From NCBI RefSeq assembly GCF_000346615.1, contig NZ_ANNU01000019.1, positions 62,001-126,000 on the forward strand: a DNA stretch of 64,000 nucleotides, given 5' to 3'. The stretch's first letter is position 1. Every line of letters begins with the position of its first letter. Shown here one piece after another: positions 27,537 through 36,608 of this stretch. The notes beneath the pieces were generated by a model, which was given only the letters and a program-made list of their open reading frames with translations, searched no databases and had not been told where the DNA came from. The stretch comes from Nafulsella turpanensis ZLM-10 (lineage in GTDB: Bacteria > Bacteroidota > Bacteroidia > Cytophagales > Cyclobacteriaceae). The position numbers and the translations under genes are program-made.

Positions 27537-30500
27537 ATGAAGAGGATTTTACTCATTTGTTTTGTGCTGATGTCTGCGCTGATAAGCGAAGCATGGGCAC
27601 AAAGAACAGTCACGGGTACGGTTATTTCAGAGACCAGTGAAGAAGGACTCCCTGGTGTGGCCGTACGTGTTAAAGGTACCTCCACGGGGGTTGTAACAAA
27701 TTTTGATGGAGAATACCGAATTGAAGTGCCTGCAGGACAGGACGTCTTGGTTTTTTCTTTTGTAGGTTTTACTCCTGAGGAAGTAGCCGTTGGTAACCGC
27801 TCGGTTATTGATGTAGTCTTAGAGGAAGATGTAAAGACGCTACAGGAAGTAGTAGTAACAGGTTATGGTACTCGTGAGAAAAATGCGTTTACCGGATCTA
27901 TTGGAACTATAGAAGGTAGTGATATTGAGGCAAAACCGGTTTCCACAGTAGAGCAGGCTCTGCAGGGAAATGTTGCCGGTTTACAGCTGAGCGCTGCTTC
28001 TGGTACTCCTGGTTCTACTCAGGATATCCGTATCAGAGGGGTTAGCTCCATTACGGCTGGTAATGAACCGCTTTTTGTAATTGATGGTATCCCAGTAGTA
28101 AGTGGTGGAGTAGGTGCCGGAGAGGCTACTGGTAGCTTGGGTATACTCTCTACGCTGAGTGCAAGCGACATTGAAAGCATCTCTGTGTTGAAAGATGCCA
28201 GTGCTGCTGCCATATATGGTGCCCGTGCATCGAACGGTGTTATCATTATTACCACGAAAAAAGGACGCATGGGTAAACCTGCCATTACTTTTTCAGCACA
28301 GTCTGGCTATGTATCCCGCGCTGTTGATGGCGCCGAAATGCTGAATGCTGAAGAGTGGCATGAGTTGTGGTATGAGTCTTTGGTAAATTCTGAAGCCTTT
28401 AACTTTGCTTCAGCTGATGAAGTAATTGCTGCTGGTTACGGGCCAGAGTTTACCGGCTGGGATGGTGAAACAAATACAGACTGGCAGGAGGTTATAACCA
28501 ATGATAATGCGATGACGCATAACTATAACCTTTCCGCCCGTGGAGGCTCTGAAAGATCAACCTATTATGCATCAGGTGGCTACTTTAGCCAGGATGGGGT
28601 AAATATTGGATCTGACTTTGAAAGATTTTCAGGCAAATTAGCATTCACGCAGGAGATTACCGATAAGCTGACCTTCAATACTTCATTATTAGGTTCTTAT
28701 GTGGTTCAAAACGGACAACTGGAAGGCGCTGCTTACTTTGGCAACCCCGACCTGATGGGCCTTTTTGGTATGCCATTTGACAATCCTTACAACGAAGATG
28801 GAACGCCTGCTACCGATATATTCTCTATTGCTTTTAACCCTTTGTATGTGGCACAAAACAGCATTGCCAGAAAAATGCTGTCAAGAGCTTTCAATACAAC
28901 TTCGATACAGTACCAGATTCTGGATGACCTGAAGTTTACCAGCGAATTGGGTCTTGATTATAATATTACGGAGCAGATAGATTACGATGATCCTTTCTAT
29001 GGTGATGGTTTTTCTGCCGATGGAGACCCAAGTAATGATGGTTCGTCATACACTTACCTGGTACGTAACTTTAACTGGGTATGGAGAAATATGCTGGATT
29101 ATACCATCAATATTAACAGTACTCATAAAGTTGACTTAAAAGCAGCTTATGAGGCACAAAAGAACCAGCTTTACTTTATGGGTACAGGTGGTATCGGTAT
29201 TGGTGGTACTGGCCTGATCTACCCTTCTTCTGTTGGTACACAGGATTATGCTGCAGGTTATACTAACGACTGGGCCATTAACTCAATAGTAGGTATGATC
29301 AACTACTCGTACAAAGGAAATATATTCCTCGATGGTACCATCAGAAGAGAAGGTAATTCCAGGTTCTCACCAGATAGCCGCTGGGGTACATTCTACTCAG
29401 TAGGTGCATCCTGGGTGCTTTCTGATGAGTCTTTCCTTGAAGGAGCCAGCGACTGGTTAAATACCACAAAAATCAGAGCATCTTATGGTAAAGCCGGTAA
29501 CGCAAATATTGACCTGAATCAATACCAGACTTTATTGAGTTTTGGTGGTGCCTACAATGGCGGTCCTGCCGCATTGCCAAGCCAGTGGGGAAATCCGCTC
29601 TTAACGTGGGAGAATAGTAATTCTCTTGATGTTGGTCTTGATTTTGCTTTGTTTAACAGAATAACCGGTTCAGTAGATTACTTCCAGAGAACTACAAGTG
29701 ATCTTCTGCTTGATGTGCCACTTTCCAGAACAACGGGTTTTATAGAGCAGACACTGAATGTAGGTGAGATGGAGAACGAAGGATGGGAATTTACCCTGAA
29801 TACCAACTTATTCCCTGAAGGAAGTGATTTCCAGTGGGAAATTGGCGGAAATTTAACTACTCTGGAAAACGTAGTAACCCTCCTGCCAAAAGATCCAGAA
29901 GGAAATGAAATAGGTATCACTTATTCCACCAGAAGAGTTACAGAAGGACTTCCTGTTTGGGCATGGTATATGCCAACATGGGCCGGTGTAGATCCGGCGA
30001 CTGGTGCTCCGCTTTGGTATGTGGAAGGTAAGAGCGGTGAAACTACTTCTTCTTATCGCGATGCCGGTGAAAGCTTCCAGGGAAGCCCGACGCCAACTCT
30101 CTATGGTGGATTAAATAACCGCATCTCGTTTAAAGGAGTTTACCTGAGCGGGCAACTGTACTATTCAACCGGTAATATGGTGTATGACTCATGGGCTTCT
30201 TATACAAGATCAGATGGTCGTTCCCTCCTTACAGCCAACCAGTATGCAAGCCAGCTGGACAGATGGCAAAAGCCGGGTGATATCGCTGAAAACCCGGTTA
30301 ATGTGTACAGAAATACTTCTCAATCAAATGCTACCTCTACAAGACGCTTGTATGATGGCGAATACCTGAGATTAAGAGATGTTACCTTCGGTTACATTCT
30401 GCCTGAAAGCCTTACTTCTCCTATTGGATTGGGTAGTGCTCATATTTACGTGAAAGGTACGAACGTATGGACATGGGTAAAGGATGAAAGACTTGAGTTT

Positions 30501-30587
30501 GACCCTGAAGTGCCATCAGATTCTTTCCTTGATTTGAATGCGCCACCGTTGAAAACTTACTCTCTCGGCCTTAGCGTAACTTTCTAA
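27537..30587 (+). CDS. SusC/RagA family TonB-linked outer membrane protein
   Basis: A 1016-residue SusC-type transporter. The signal peptide and regulatory domain are close to those of the SusC gene at 12018: 'MKRILLICFVLMSALISEAWA' differs at only a few positions, and 'TGVVTNFDGEYRIEVPAG' and 'DVLVFSFVGF' also match. The plug and barrel have diverged. The SusC signature 'LQEVVVTGYGTREKNAFTGS' is followed by plug motifs 'DIRIRGVSSITAGNEPLFVI' and 'SVLKDASAAAIYGARASNGV'. It pairs with the SusD gene that starts 22 bases after its stop. The shared 5' end and divergent rest suggest duplication or recombination of the leader and exchange of substrate specificity. Substrate unknown. Confidence 0.95.
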   Translation: MKRILLICFVLMSALISEAWAQRTVTGTVISETSEEGLPGVAVRVKGTSTGVVTNFDGEYRIEVPAGQDVLVFSFVGFTPEEVAVGNRSVIDVVLEEDVKTLQEVVVTGYGTREKNAFTGSIGTIEGSDIEAKPVSTVEQALQGNVAGLQLSAASGTPGSTQDIRIRGVSSITAGNEPLFVIDGIPVVSGGVGAGEATGSLGILSTLSASDIESISVLKDASAAAIYGARASNGVIIITTKKGRMGKPAITFSAQSGYVSRAVDGAEMLNAEEWHELWYESLVNSEAFNFASADEVIAAGYGPEFTGWDGETNTDWQEVITNDNAMTHNYNLSARGGSERSTYYASGGYFSQDGVNIGSDFERFSGKLAFTQEITDKLTFNTSLLGSYVVQNGQLEGAAYFGNPDLMGLFGMPFDNPYNEDGTPATDIFSIAFNPLYVAQNSIARKMLSRAFNTTSIQYQILDDLKFTSELGLDYNITEQIDYDDPFYGDGFSADGDPSNDGSSYTYLVRNFNWVWRNMLDYTININSTHKVDLKAAYEAQKNQLYFMGTGGIGIGGTGLIYPSSVGTQDYAAGYTNDWAINSIVGMINYSYKGNIFLDGTIRREGNSRFSPDSRWGTFYSVGASWVLSDESFLEGASDWLNTTKIRASYGKAGNANIDLNQYQTLLSFGGAYNGGPAALPSQWGNPLLTWENSNSLDVGLDFALFNRITGSVDYFQRTTSDLLLDVPLSRTTGFIEQTLNVGEMENEGWEFTLNTNLFPEGSDFQWEIGGNLTTLENVVTLLPKDPEGNEIGITYSTRRVTEGLPVWAWYMPTWAGVDPATGAPLWYVEGKSGETTSSYRDAGESFQGSPTPTLYGGLNNRISFKGVYLSGQLYYSTGNMVYDSWASYTRSDGRSLLTANQYASQLDRWQKPGDIAENPVNVYRNTSQSNATSTRRLYDGEYLRLRDVTFGYILPESLTSPIGLGSAHIYVKGTNVWTWVKDERLEFDPEVPSDSFLDLNAPPLKTYSLGLSVTF

Positions 30588-30609
30588 ACTTTGTAAAGAA
30601 TAATTTATT

Positions 30610-31971
30610 ATGATAAAAAATAGTTTAAAAGCTGGTGCCCTTGCACTAATGCTCACCCTGGGCTTAGGGTCCTGTTCAGATGAATTCCTGGAGCCTGAGG
30701 TAACCACTGAAAAAGATTTTGCTTCCAGTGTTCAAACCCTGCAGGAGCTTACTACTGTACTGAATGGTGCCTATGATCGCATGAATTCAGTGTTCTATTA
30801 CGGAAGAGATTTGGTGATTTTCGGAGAAGTACGCTCAGATAATGCATTTAGTAATGGTGCATCTGGCCGCTTTATTGGTCCGGCACAGTTCTTCCTTACG
30901 CCTAATGATGCTTACGTAAGGGATACATGGACACAGATTTATGAAGTTATTGCCAACGCAAACATTGTTATTAATGCCGAGTTGGAAACCGATGAGGAGG
31001 CGGCTGTAAATCATGTGAAGGGACAGGCTTATGCCATCAGGGCTTTGGCAACGATGGACCTGCTTCGCCTTTATGGTCAGCAGTTTGCGGGCGGTTCGCT
31101 TGGGATTCCTGTTGTAACTGAGTTTAGAGGTGAGGATATTACTCCTCAGCGTGCCTCGGTAGAGGAAACATGGGCCCAGGTTGAGGCAGATCTTGCTGCA
31201 GCGGAGGCTAATATGTTAGTTGAACTAAACAGCGATGTACCTTATTACATTACCACATGGGCTGTGGATGCTCTTCAATCCAGGTATTATCTGTATGTAG
31301 GGCAGCCGCAAATGGCTGCAGAAAATGCGCTGGAGGTAATAGAGTCAGGTGAGTTTGCACTTTCTGAAACCTGGGCTAGAGAAGGAGTTGGATCTGCAGG
31401 TGTTATTTTCGCCCTTGCATTAAGCGAAAATGATAACCTTAGCAGCAACAGTATTCAGTACATCATTAATGCCACCAATTATGGTGATGTAGAGGTGCTG
31501 GATGATCTTTATGATGCCTATGAGGAAGATGATATCCGTCAGGACTGGTATACCCTTTATGATAAGGGTGTAATCAGGATGACAGAGAAGTATGCTGGTG
31601 CCGGTGATGACATCATTATCATTCGTTATGCTGAGGTTCTGCTAAATTATGCTGAAGCTTTGGTTAAAATCGGAACACCGGATGCGGAGGCACAAGCGCT
31701 GGAGATAATTAACCAGATTGCTGAATTAAGAGGTGCCACTCCTTATGAGGCTGCTTCTCTTGATAATGTGCTTGAGGAGCGCCGCAAGGAGCTGGCTTTT
31801 GAAGGACACCGCTACTTTGACTTATTAAGAAACGGAAGAGCCATTCCGTTTGTGTCTGAAGAGCAGGCGTTTACAGAAGACATTCCATTTGGATCTTCCT
31901 CTTTAGCTTTCCCGATTCCTGAGAGTGAAATAGATGCAAATCCTAATATTGAACAAAATGCGGACTATTAA
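30610..31971 (+). CDS. RagB/SusD family nutrient uptake outer membrane lipoprotein
   Basis: A 453-residue SusD-type lipoprotein (lipobox 'LGSC', Cys22). The N-terminal SusD-like_3 segment is 'DEFLEPEVTTEKDFASSVQTL' and 'LTTVLNGAYDRMNS'. The TPR-like core has 'VKGQAYAIRALATMDLLRLYG', and the C-terminal SusD_RagB domain has 'IRYAEVLLNYAEALVKIG' and 'EERRKELAFEGHRYFDLLRNG'. It covers the SusC channel at the cell surface and binds the substrate. This is a two-gene operon closed by a strong terminator. No enzyme gene is linked. Confidence 0.94.
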   Translation: MIKNSLKAGALALMLTLGLGSCSDEFLEPEVTTEKDFASSVQTLQELTTVLNGAYDRMNSVFYYGRDLVIFGEVRSDNAFSNGASGRFIGPAQFFLTPNDAYVRDTWTQIYEVIANANIVINAELETDEEAAVNHVKGQAYAIRALATMDLLRLYGQQFAGGSLGIPVVTEFRGEDITPQRASVEETWAQVEADLAAAEANMLVELNSDVPYYITTWAVDALQSRYYLYVGQPQMAAENALEVIESGEFALSETWAREGVGSAGVIFALALSENDNLSSNSIQYIINATNYGDVEVLDDLYDAYEEDDIRQDWYTLYDKGVIRMTEKYAGAGDDIIIIRYAEVLLNYAEALVKIGTPDAEAQALEIINQIAELRGATPYEAASLDNVLEERRKELAFEGHRYFDLLRNGRAIPFVSEEQAFTEDIPFGSSSLAFPIPESEIDANPNIEQNADY

Positions 31972-31990
31972 TTAAGGTCCAGAAAATGTA

Positions 31991-32028
31991 AAAAAGAGGC
32001 AGCCGTATGGCTGCCTCTTTTTTTTTCC
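31991..32028 (+). terminator. Rho-independent terminator of the second SusCD operon
   Basis: A perfect 14-bp stem, AAAAAGAGGCAGCC (31991-32004) with GGCTGCCTCTTTTT (32009-32022), closes a GTAT loop and is followed by more T. Confidence 0.93.
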
Positions 32029-32488
32029 TGATGACGAACGTTTTTAGTTGACAAGAATAGCTGGTAAAAGCTTTTAAAAGGCTGTTAATATCTCCCTCAT
32101 CAGATAAGTAAATGAAACTGGAATTTAGTCCAATAAGCTTTTTTATCTGGAAAGGAAAGTCCAAAAAGATGCTGGTCAAACGTATGCCATTGGGCAAACA
32201 AGCTGAAGACAGCCCTACAAATTAAGGAAGTATGGGGACCTATTTCCTGGTACTAATGCAGGCAAGCAACTTTCTGTTGCTTAAAAGTTGGGTAATTGAG
32301 AGATGTATTTTAAGGAAGACTCACCAAGAAAAGGCTGTTCTGTGTATAACCTTTAGCAGCTATTTTTATCAATACCTGTCCATACCTCCGGAACTGAGGG
32401 GGGCTCTTTGAAAAGAGAAATGTATTATAATTCTACAGTTAAAGTGGAAGGAGAAAAAGAAAGCGGGTAAGCTATGGTCGCAGTTATT
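32029..32488. other. Intergenic region, nothing recognised
   Basis: About 460 bases between convergent genes. I see no gene, RNA, repeat or strong hairpin. A minus-strand frame of 84 codons overlapping the terminator (31943-32197) is not credible. Confidence 0.4.
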
Positions 32489-33187
32489 CTACAGGGTAGA
32501 AGCAAATTCAAGAACTTCCATGATAGAATGTTCCTGATTAAAATCTGTATTTTGCTCTTTGATGAATTGTACAATTTCTTTTCTGTGCTTCCTTGGAAAG
32601 ATTCTTGAAACATTCCTTTTTGTGGCTGGAAAAAGTCTGCCATTCTGGTCCAGGAGATGAAAAGAAGGATTTTTGGACAGGATTACATTTTCATTAACAG
32701 TTAATTCATGGACCTGAGTATTCATGTACATGCTTGAGTAATTATCAATGGCAGCAGTATTTTTCCGTTCGCCATAGCCTCCAATCTTTTCTCTGTTACT
32801 AATTTCAAGAACCTGTTTTATTGTCAGCTTTACTGCCGGGAATTCAGCAATAACTTCATAATATCCGTTGTTGAAGAAGAATTTTTTATCTCCAATTTTG
32901 ATCTGTTCAATATCTAAGGGATTTGCTAAGGATAAAGTATCTCCCTTTTTGTCTATGAACTGCACCGCATCAAAAAGGTGGTTATAGTTAAGCAAAGAAG
33001 AGCCGGTATTTCCGTTTTTAAAAAAAACAGTGCCTTTTTGAAAGTTTGGAAAGCGAAATTGATCACTGAAGGCAACTGCTTTAGCAACGTTTTCTCCAGC
33101 TTCCACCCTAATAGGACCTTCGGATTGAGCCACAGCGAATGAATTTGCTAGTAGTATGGCGGTAAGAATAAGATAGAACTGCTTCAT
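32489..33187 (-). CDS. Secreted protein of unknown function, Bacteroidota type
   Basis: A 232-residue protein with a signal peptide ('MKQFYLILTAILLANSFAVA', then QS). The mature part begins with 'FPNFQKGTVFFKNGNTGSSLLNYNHLFDAVQFIDKKGDTL', split here into the recognisable pieces 'KGTVFFKNGN', 'LNYNHLFDAVQFI' and 'KKGDTLSLANP'. This LNYN...D..QFI arrangement occurs in a family of uncharacterised periplasmic or surface proteins of Bacteroidota. The C-terminal half is basic ('RKHRKEIVQFIKEQ'). No catalytic motif is visible. Confidence 0.6.
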   Translation of the reverse strand: MKQFYLILTAILLANSFAVAQSEGPIRVEAGENVAKAVAFSDQFRFPNFQKGTVFFKNGNTGSSLLNYNHLFDAVQFIDKKGDTLSLANPLDIEQIKIGDKKFFFNNGYYEVIAEFPAVKLTIKQVLEISNREKIGGYGERKNTAAIDNYSSMYMNTQVHELTVNENVILSKNPSFHLLDQNGRLFPATKRNVSRIFPRKHRKEIVQFIKEQNTDFNQEHSIMEVLEFASTL

Positions 33188-33326
33188 ACAGGGATAAGCT
33201 AAATTACTTTTTCTTCTTAAATTAGTAATAAATTAGCTTGAAAGAAACATTGAAATGCTTTTTAATTTTTGAAACAAGTACGTTTAAATCTGTTTCTCTT
33301 CATCTGCAGAATGGTTTCTGCTGCTT

Positions 33327-34277
33327 CTAATCCTCCAGCTTTTCCACATACTCCCTTACCCCGTCTTCCAGGCTGGTAAAAGGCGCCTGATAGCCAATAC
33401 TGCGGAGCTTGGTCATGTCGGCTTCGGTAAAGTACTGGTACTTGTCCCGGATGTCGATGGGGGTATCGATATACTCAATTTGCGGTTCTTTTCCTAATGA
33501 GGTAAATACGGCTCTGGCTAAATCATTGAAGGAGCGGGCCTGGCCGGTGCCGAGATTATAGAGGCCGCTTTGCTGGCGGTGGTGCATGAGCCAGTAACAT
33601 ACCTTTACCACATCCTCAACATAAATGAAATCGCGCTGCTGCTCCCCGTCTTTAAAGTCGGGGTGGTGAGAGCGAAAGAGCTTCATTCTGCCACTGGCCT
33701 TTATCTGGTTATAGGCATGCCAGATGACCGATGCCATACGGCCTTTATGGTACTCTCCAGGCCCGTATACATTGAAGAACTTTAAACCAGCCCAGAAGAA
33801 GGGCTTTTTGTCCTGCTGCAGGGTCCAGATATCGAAGGCATTTTTCGATTCGCCATAGGGGTTTAAGGGCTTTAGCTTTGGGGGCAGGTTTTCATCATCC
33901 ACATACCCATGCTCTCCCATGCCATAGGTGGCGGCAGAGGAAGCATAGACCAGGGGGAGCTGATATTGTACACAGCGCTTCCATACTTCCTTTGTATAGT
34001 CTGTGTTGAGCCTCCAGAGGAGCTTCCGGTCGAACTCGGTGGTGTCGGTACGGGCGCCAAGATGGAAGATAAATTCCACTTCCTCATGGTTCAACTCCAG
34101 CCAGCCGAAAAATTCAGAACGCTCAATTCTGGCGCTCAGTTTTGCCCCCTCCAGGTTTCTGTTCTTATCTTCCCTGTTAAATTCGTCAACTCCTACAATG
34201 GCATTAAAACCTTCCCTATTCAGCTTATGTACAAGCTGGCTTCCAATAAAGCCAGCGGCTCCCGTAACTACAATCAT
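33327..34277 (-). CDS. hldD: ADP-L-glycero-D-manno-heptose-6-epimerase
   Basis: HldD (RfaD) is a short-chain dehydrogenase-type epimerase that makes ADP-L-glycero-D-manno-heptose for the inner core of lipopolysaccharide. The 316-residue protein has the NAD(P)-binding 'TGAAGFIG' (residues 5-12) and the catalytic Y141-GES-K145. The family-specific 'FFNVYGPGEYHKGRMASV' and 'LFRSHHPDFKDGEQQRDFIY' separate HldD from other NDP-sugar epimerases. It is monocistronic here. lpxB (lipid A synthesis) lies 1.1 kb away on the other strand. Confidence 0.93.
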   Translation of the reverse strand: MIVVTGAAGFIGSQLVHKLNREGFNAIVGVDEFNREDKNRNLEGAKLSARIERSEFFGWLELNHEEVEFIFHLGARTDTTEFDRKLLWRLNTDYTKEVWKRCVQYQLPLVYASSAATYGMGEHGYVDDENLPPKLKPLNPYGESKNAFDIWTLQQDKKPFFWAGLKFFNVYGPGEYHKGRMASVIWHAYNQIKASGRMKLFRSHHPDFKDGEQQRDFIYVEDVVKVCYWLMHHRQQSGLYNLGTGQARSFNDLARAVFTSLGKEPQIEYIDTPIDIRDKYQYFTEADMTKLRSIGYQAPFTSLEDGVREYVEKLED

Positions 34278-34797
34278 AAAGTTAATGTGTTAATGTGATA
34301 ATATGTTGAGGTGCTGATGAGCAGCCATACTTTTACCTGAGTACCAGAGCATGAGCTCAGCAAGCTAAAGTGCAAAGGTAAAGGATGTGAACTATTATGC
34401 CTAGCGGCCGGTGAGAATTGAGCAGGGGATCGGGGACGACAGATGACTGGTTGGAGAACCAGGAGTAAGGATAAGAGAGACAATAAACTGCCCTGTCATT
34501 ATGAAGGTGACTTAGGATCCTGAAACAATCTCTTTATGCGGGAGGAGCACCACAGGAGGAAATTGTGCCGGAGTTGGTGCAACCGCTTCCTCAGCATTTG
34601 GGCCGTTGGTAATGCCAGGGCCACCGGAGAACAGCGCACATCTTACACACTTGTCATACAGTTAAACTAAACTCCAGTTCTAAATATCCACAGGGCATTA
34701 GTTAAAATCTCCTCCCTCTCTAAGACTCACCACTAAAGGCCTGCGACTATTTTCTAAAAATCGTATATTTGCAGGAATTTTGGATGTAGCAGAGCCT
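34278..34797. other. Divergent intergenic region between hldD and queD
   Basis: About 520 bases without a credible gene. Apart from the -7 box of queD (34764-34771), I see no recognisable element. Confidence 0.4.
34764..34771 (+). promoter_or_regulatory. Putative -7 promoter box for queD
   Basis: TATATTTG matches TAnnTTTG exactly, 26 bases before the chosen ATG at 34798. This supports that start over an upstream in-frame TTG at 34780. Confidence 0.5.
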
Positions 34798-35223
34798 ATG
34801 ATTTATGTAAGCCGTAAAGAGCACTTTAATGCTGCTCATAAACTATATAACCCTAAGTGGTCGAAAGAAAAGAACGAGGAGGTATTTGGTCCCTGTGCCA
34901 ACAGTAACTGGCATGGACATAATTTCGAGATGATCGTAACTGTTAAAGGTATCCCAGATCCGGAAACGGGCTTTGTCGTGGACCTGAAACAGCTAAGTAA
35001 TTTAATCAAGAACGAGATTATTGAAAAAGTGGACCATAAAAACCTGAATATGGATGTGGATTTCATGCAGGGTAAAATGGCCAGCTGTGAAATTCTGGTA
35101 ATGGAAATGTGGAAAATTCTGAAACCCGCCATTCGAACCATTACCCAGGTAGGACAGCTTCACTCCATCCGCCTTTATGAAACACCCCGTAATTACGTGG
35201 AATATTTCGGGGAGGGGGTTTAG
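34798..35223 (+). CDS. queD: 6-carboxy-5,6,7,8-tetrahydropterin synthase
   Basis: QueD converts 7,8-dihydroneopterin triphosphate to 6-carboxy-tetrahydropterin, the substrate of QueE (8.4 kb in this window), in queuosine biosynthesis. The 141-residue protein has the zinc ligands H14 ('FNAAHKL'), H39 and H41 ('NWHGHNF'), the catalytic Cys33 in 'GPCANSNWHGHN', and the 'VVDLKQL' and 'LDHKNLN'-type ('VDHKNLN') segments. The close relative 6-pyruvoyl-tetrahydropterin synthase cannot be excluded from sequence alone, but the presence of queE favours QueD. Confidence 0.88.
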   Translation: MIYVSRKEHFNAAHKLYNPKWSKEKNEEVFGPCANSNWHGHNFEMIVTVKGIPDPETGFVVDLKQLSNLIKNEIIEKVDHKNLNMDVDFMQGKMASCEILVMEMWKILKPAIRTITQVGQLHSIRLYETPRNYVEYFGEGV

Positions 35224-35408
35224 TGTTTAATAAGTGCTAAGAAGTTGCAGCAGGCATAATGTTGCGTGCCAGGCAAAGGTTTGATTTGCAGGCTCATCTG
35301 GGACGGAATGACAGCGATTTAATTATTCACTGCCCTTAAACTCTGCCTCCCGTCTTTTATCCATCCTCTATTGTCTCAGGTAACCGTTTTAAATTCCACC
35401 TCTGAAAT

Positions 35409-36518
35409 ATGAAGTACTTCCTCATTGCAGGTGAGCGTTCAGGCGACCTTCACGGCTCCAATCTAATAAAGGCCTTACAACAGAAAGATACTGCTGCCAG
35501 CTTCCGTGGCATAGGTGGAGACTATATGGAGGGTGCAGGAATGCAGCTATTCGTTCATTACAAGGAGATGGCTTTTATGGGGTTTGCGGAGGTGGTTCAA
35601 AACCTCCCTTCCATTTTAGGCTATATGAGGCAGTGCAAAATGGAAATTAAGCAGTTCAGACCCGATGCCCTTATCCTGATTGACTATGCCGGCTTTAACC
35701 TGAGGATTGCCCGCTGGGCCAAAAAGGAGGAGATTAAAGTGTTCTACTATATCTCTCCCAAGGTGTGGGCCTGGAACCAGAAGCGGGCACTAAATATTAA
35801 GGCAAATGTCGATCATATGTTCGTGATTATGCCTTTCGAGAAGGAATTCTATGCCCGCTATGATTATAAAGTAGACTTCGTCGGGAATCCGCTGCTCGAT
35901 GCCATCAGCGGCTTTGAACCTGATAATGATTTTCTGGAAAAGCACGGCCTCAGTCATAAGCCTCTCATTGCCGTATTACCCGGCAGCAGGCGACAGGAAA
36001 TAGAAAATATGCTGGCCTATATGCTGGACCTGATTCCTTCCTTTCCTGATTACCAGTTCGTGGTAGCTGGCATCAGGAATATCCCCCAAAGCTATTACCA
36101 GCAGGCGCTGGACCACCCGCAGGCCCGGGTGGTATATGATGAAACTTATTCGCTGCTGGCCCATACTCATGCAGCCCTGGTAACCTCCGGCACTGCTACC
36201 CTTGAAACAGCCCTGTTTGAAGTGCCCCAGGTGGTCTGCTATAAAACCAGCTGGCTGTCCTACCAAATTGCCAAAAGGCTGGTAAAGGTGGATTACATAA
36301 GCCTGGTAAACCTGATTGCCGGGAGAGAGGTCGTAAAGGAGCTGATTCAGGACGAGCTGAACCAGCAAAACCTGCAGCAGGAGCTAAGCAAAATTGTGGA
36401 AGGAGGAGACAGGCGCCAGTACCAGTTAAAAGAGTACAAAGCGCTCAAAGCAGGGATGGGGGAGGAGAGTGCCTCTGAAACCACTGCCCATCTTATACTC
36501 CAGTACCTGGGGCAATAA
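35409..36518 (+). CDS. lpxB: Lipid-A-disaccharide synthase
   Basis: LpxB is a GT-B glycosyltransferase that joins UDP-2,3-diacylglucosamine and lipid X to give lipid A disaccharide at the inner face of the cytoplasmic membrane. The 369-residue protein starts 'MKYFLIAGERSGDLHGSNL', the family hallmark. Further blocks are 'FRGIGGDYMEGAGM', 'LIDYAGFNLRIARWAKK', 'YYISPKVWAWNQKR', 'VDFVGNPLLDAI', 'LPGSRRQEI' and 'VTSGTATLETALFEVPQVVCYK'. It is convergent with clpX. Confidence 0.96.
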   Translation: MKYFLIAGERSGDLHGSNLIKALQQKDTAASFRGIGGDYMEGAGMQLFVHYKEMAFMGFAEVVQNLPSILGYMRQCKMEIKQFRPDALILIDYAGFNLRIARWAKKEEIKVFYYISPKVWAWNQKRALNIKANVDHMFVIMPFEKEFYARYDYKVDFVGNPLLDAISGFEPDNDFLEKHGLSHKPLIAVLPGSRRQEIENMLAYMLDLIPSFPDYQFVVAGIRNIPQSYYQQALDHPQARVVYDETYSLLAHTHAALVTSGTATLETALFEVPQVVCYKTSWLSYQIAKRLVKVDYISLVNLIAGREVVKELIQDELNQQNLQQELSKIVEGGDRRQYQLKEYKALKAGMGEESASETTAHLILQYLGQ

Positions 36519-36608
36519 AAAACTTCGAAAGTTTATCTTCCGGAGTTTCGTATGTTAAGATTTACGCTCTGCTAAACATTAGCATCTTAATAAATCATCC
36601 TATCATCT

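Noticed and set aside
27537-31971. Full polysaccharide utilisation locus
   Set aside because: SusC and SusD are present, but no glycoside hydrolase, polysaccharide lyase or sulfatase is linked, so a glycan target cannot be claimed.
31943-32197. Minus-strand frame of 84 codons overlapping the terminator of the second SusCD operon
   Set aside because: It runs through a strong terminator hairpin and has no protein-like features.
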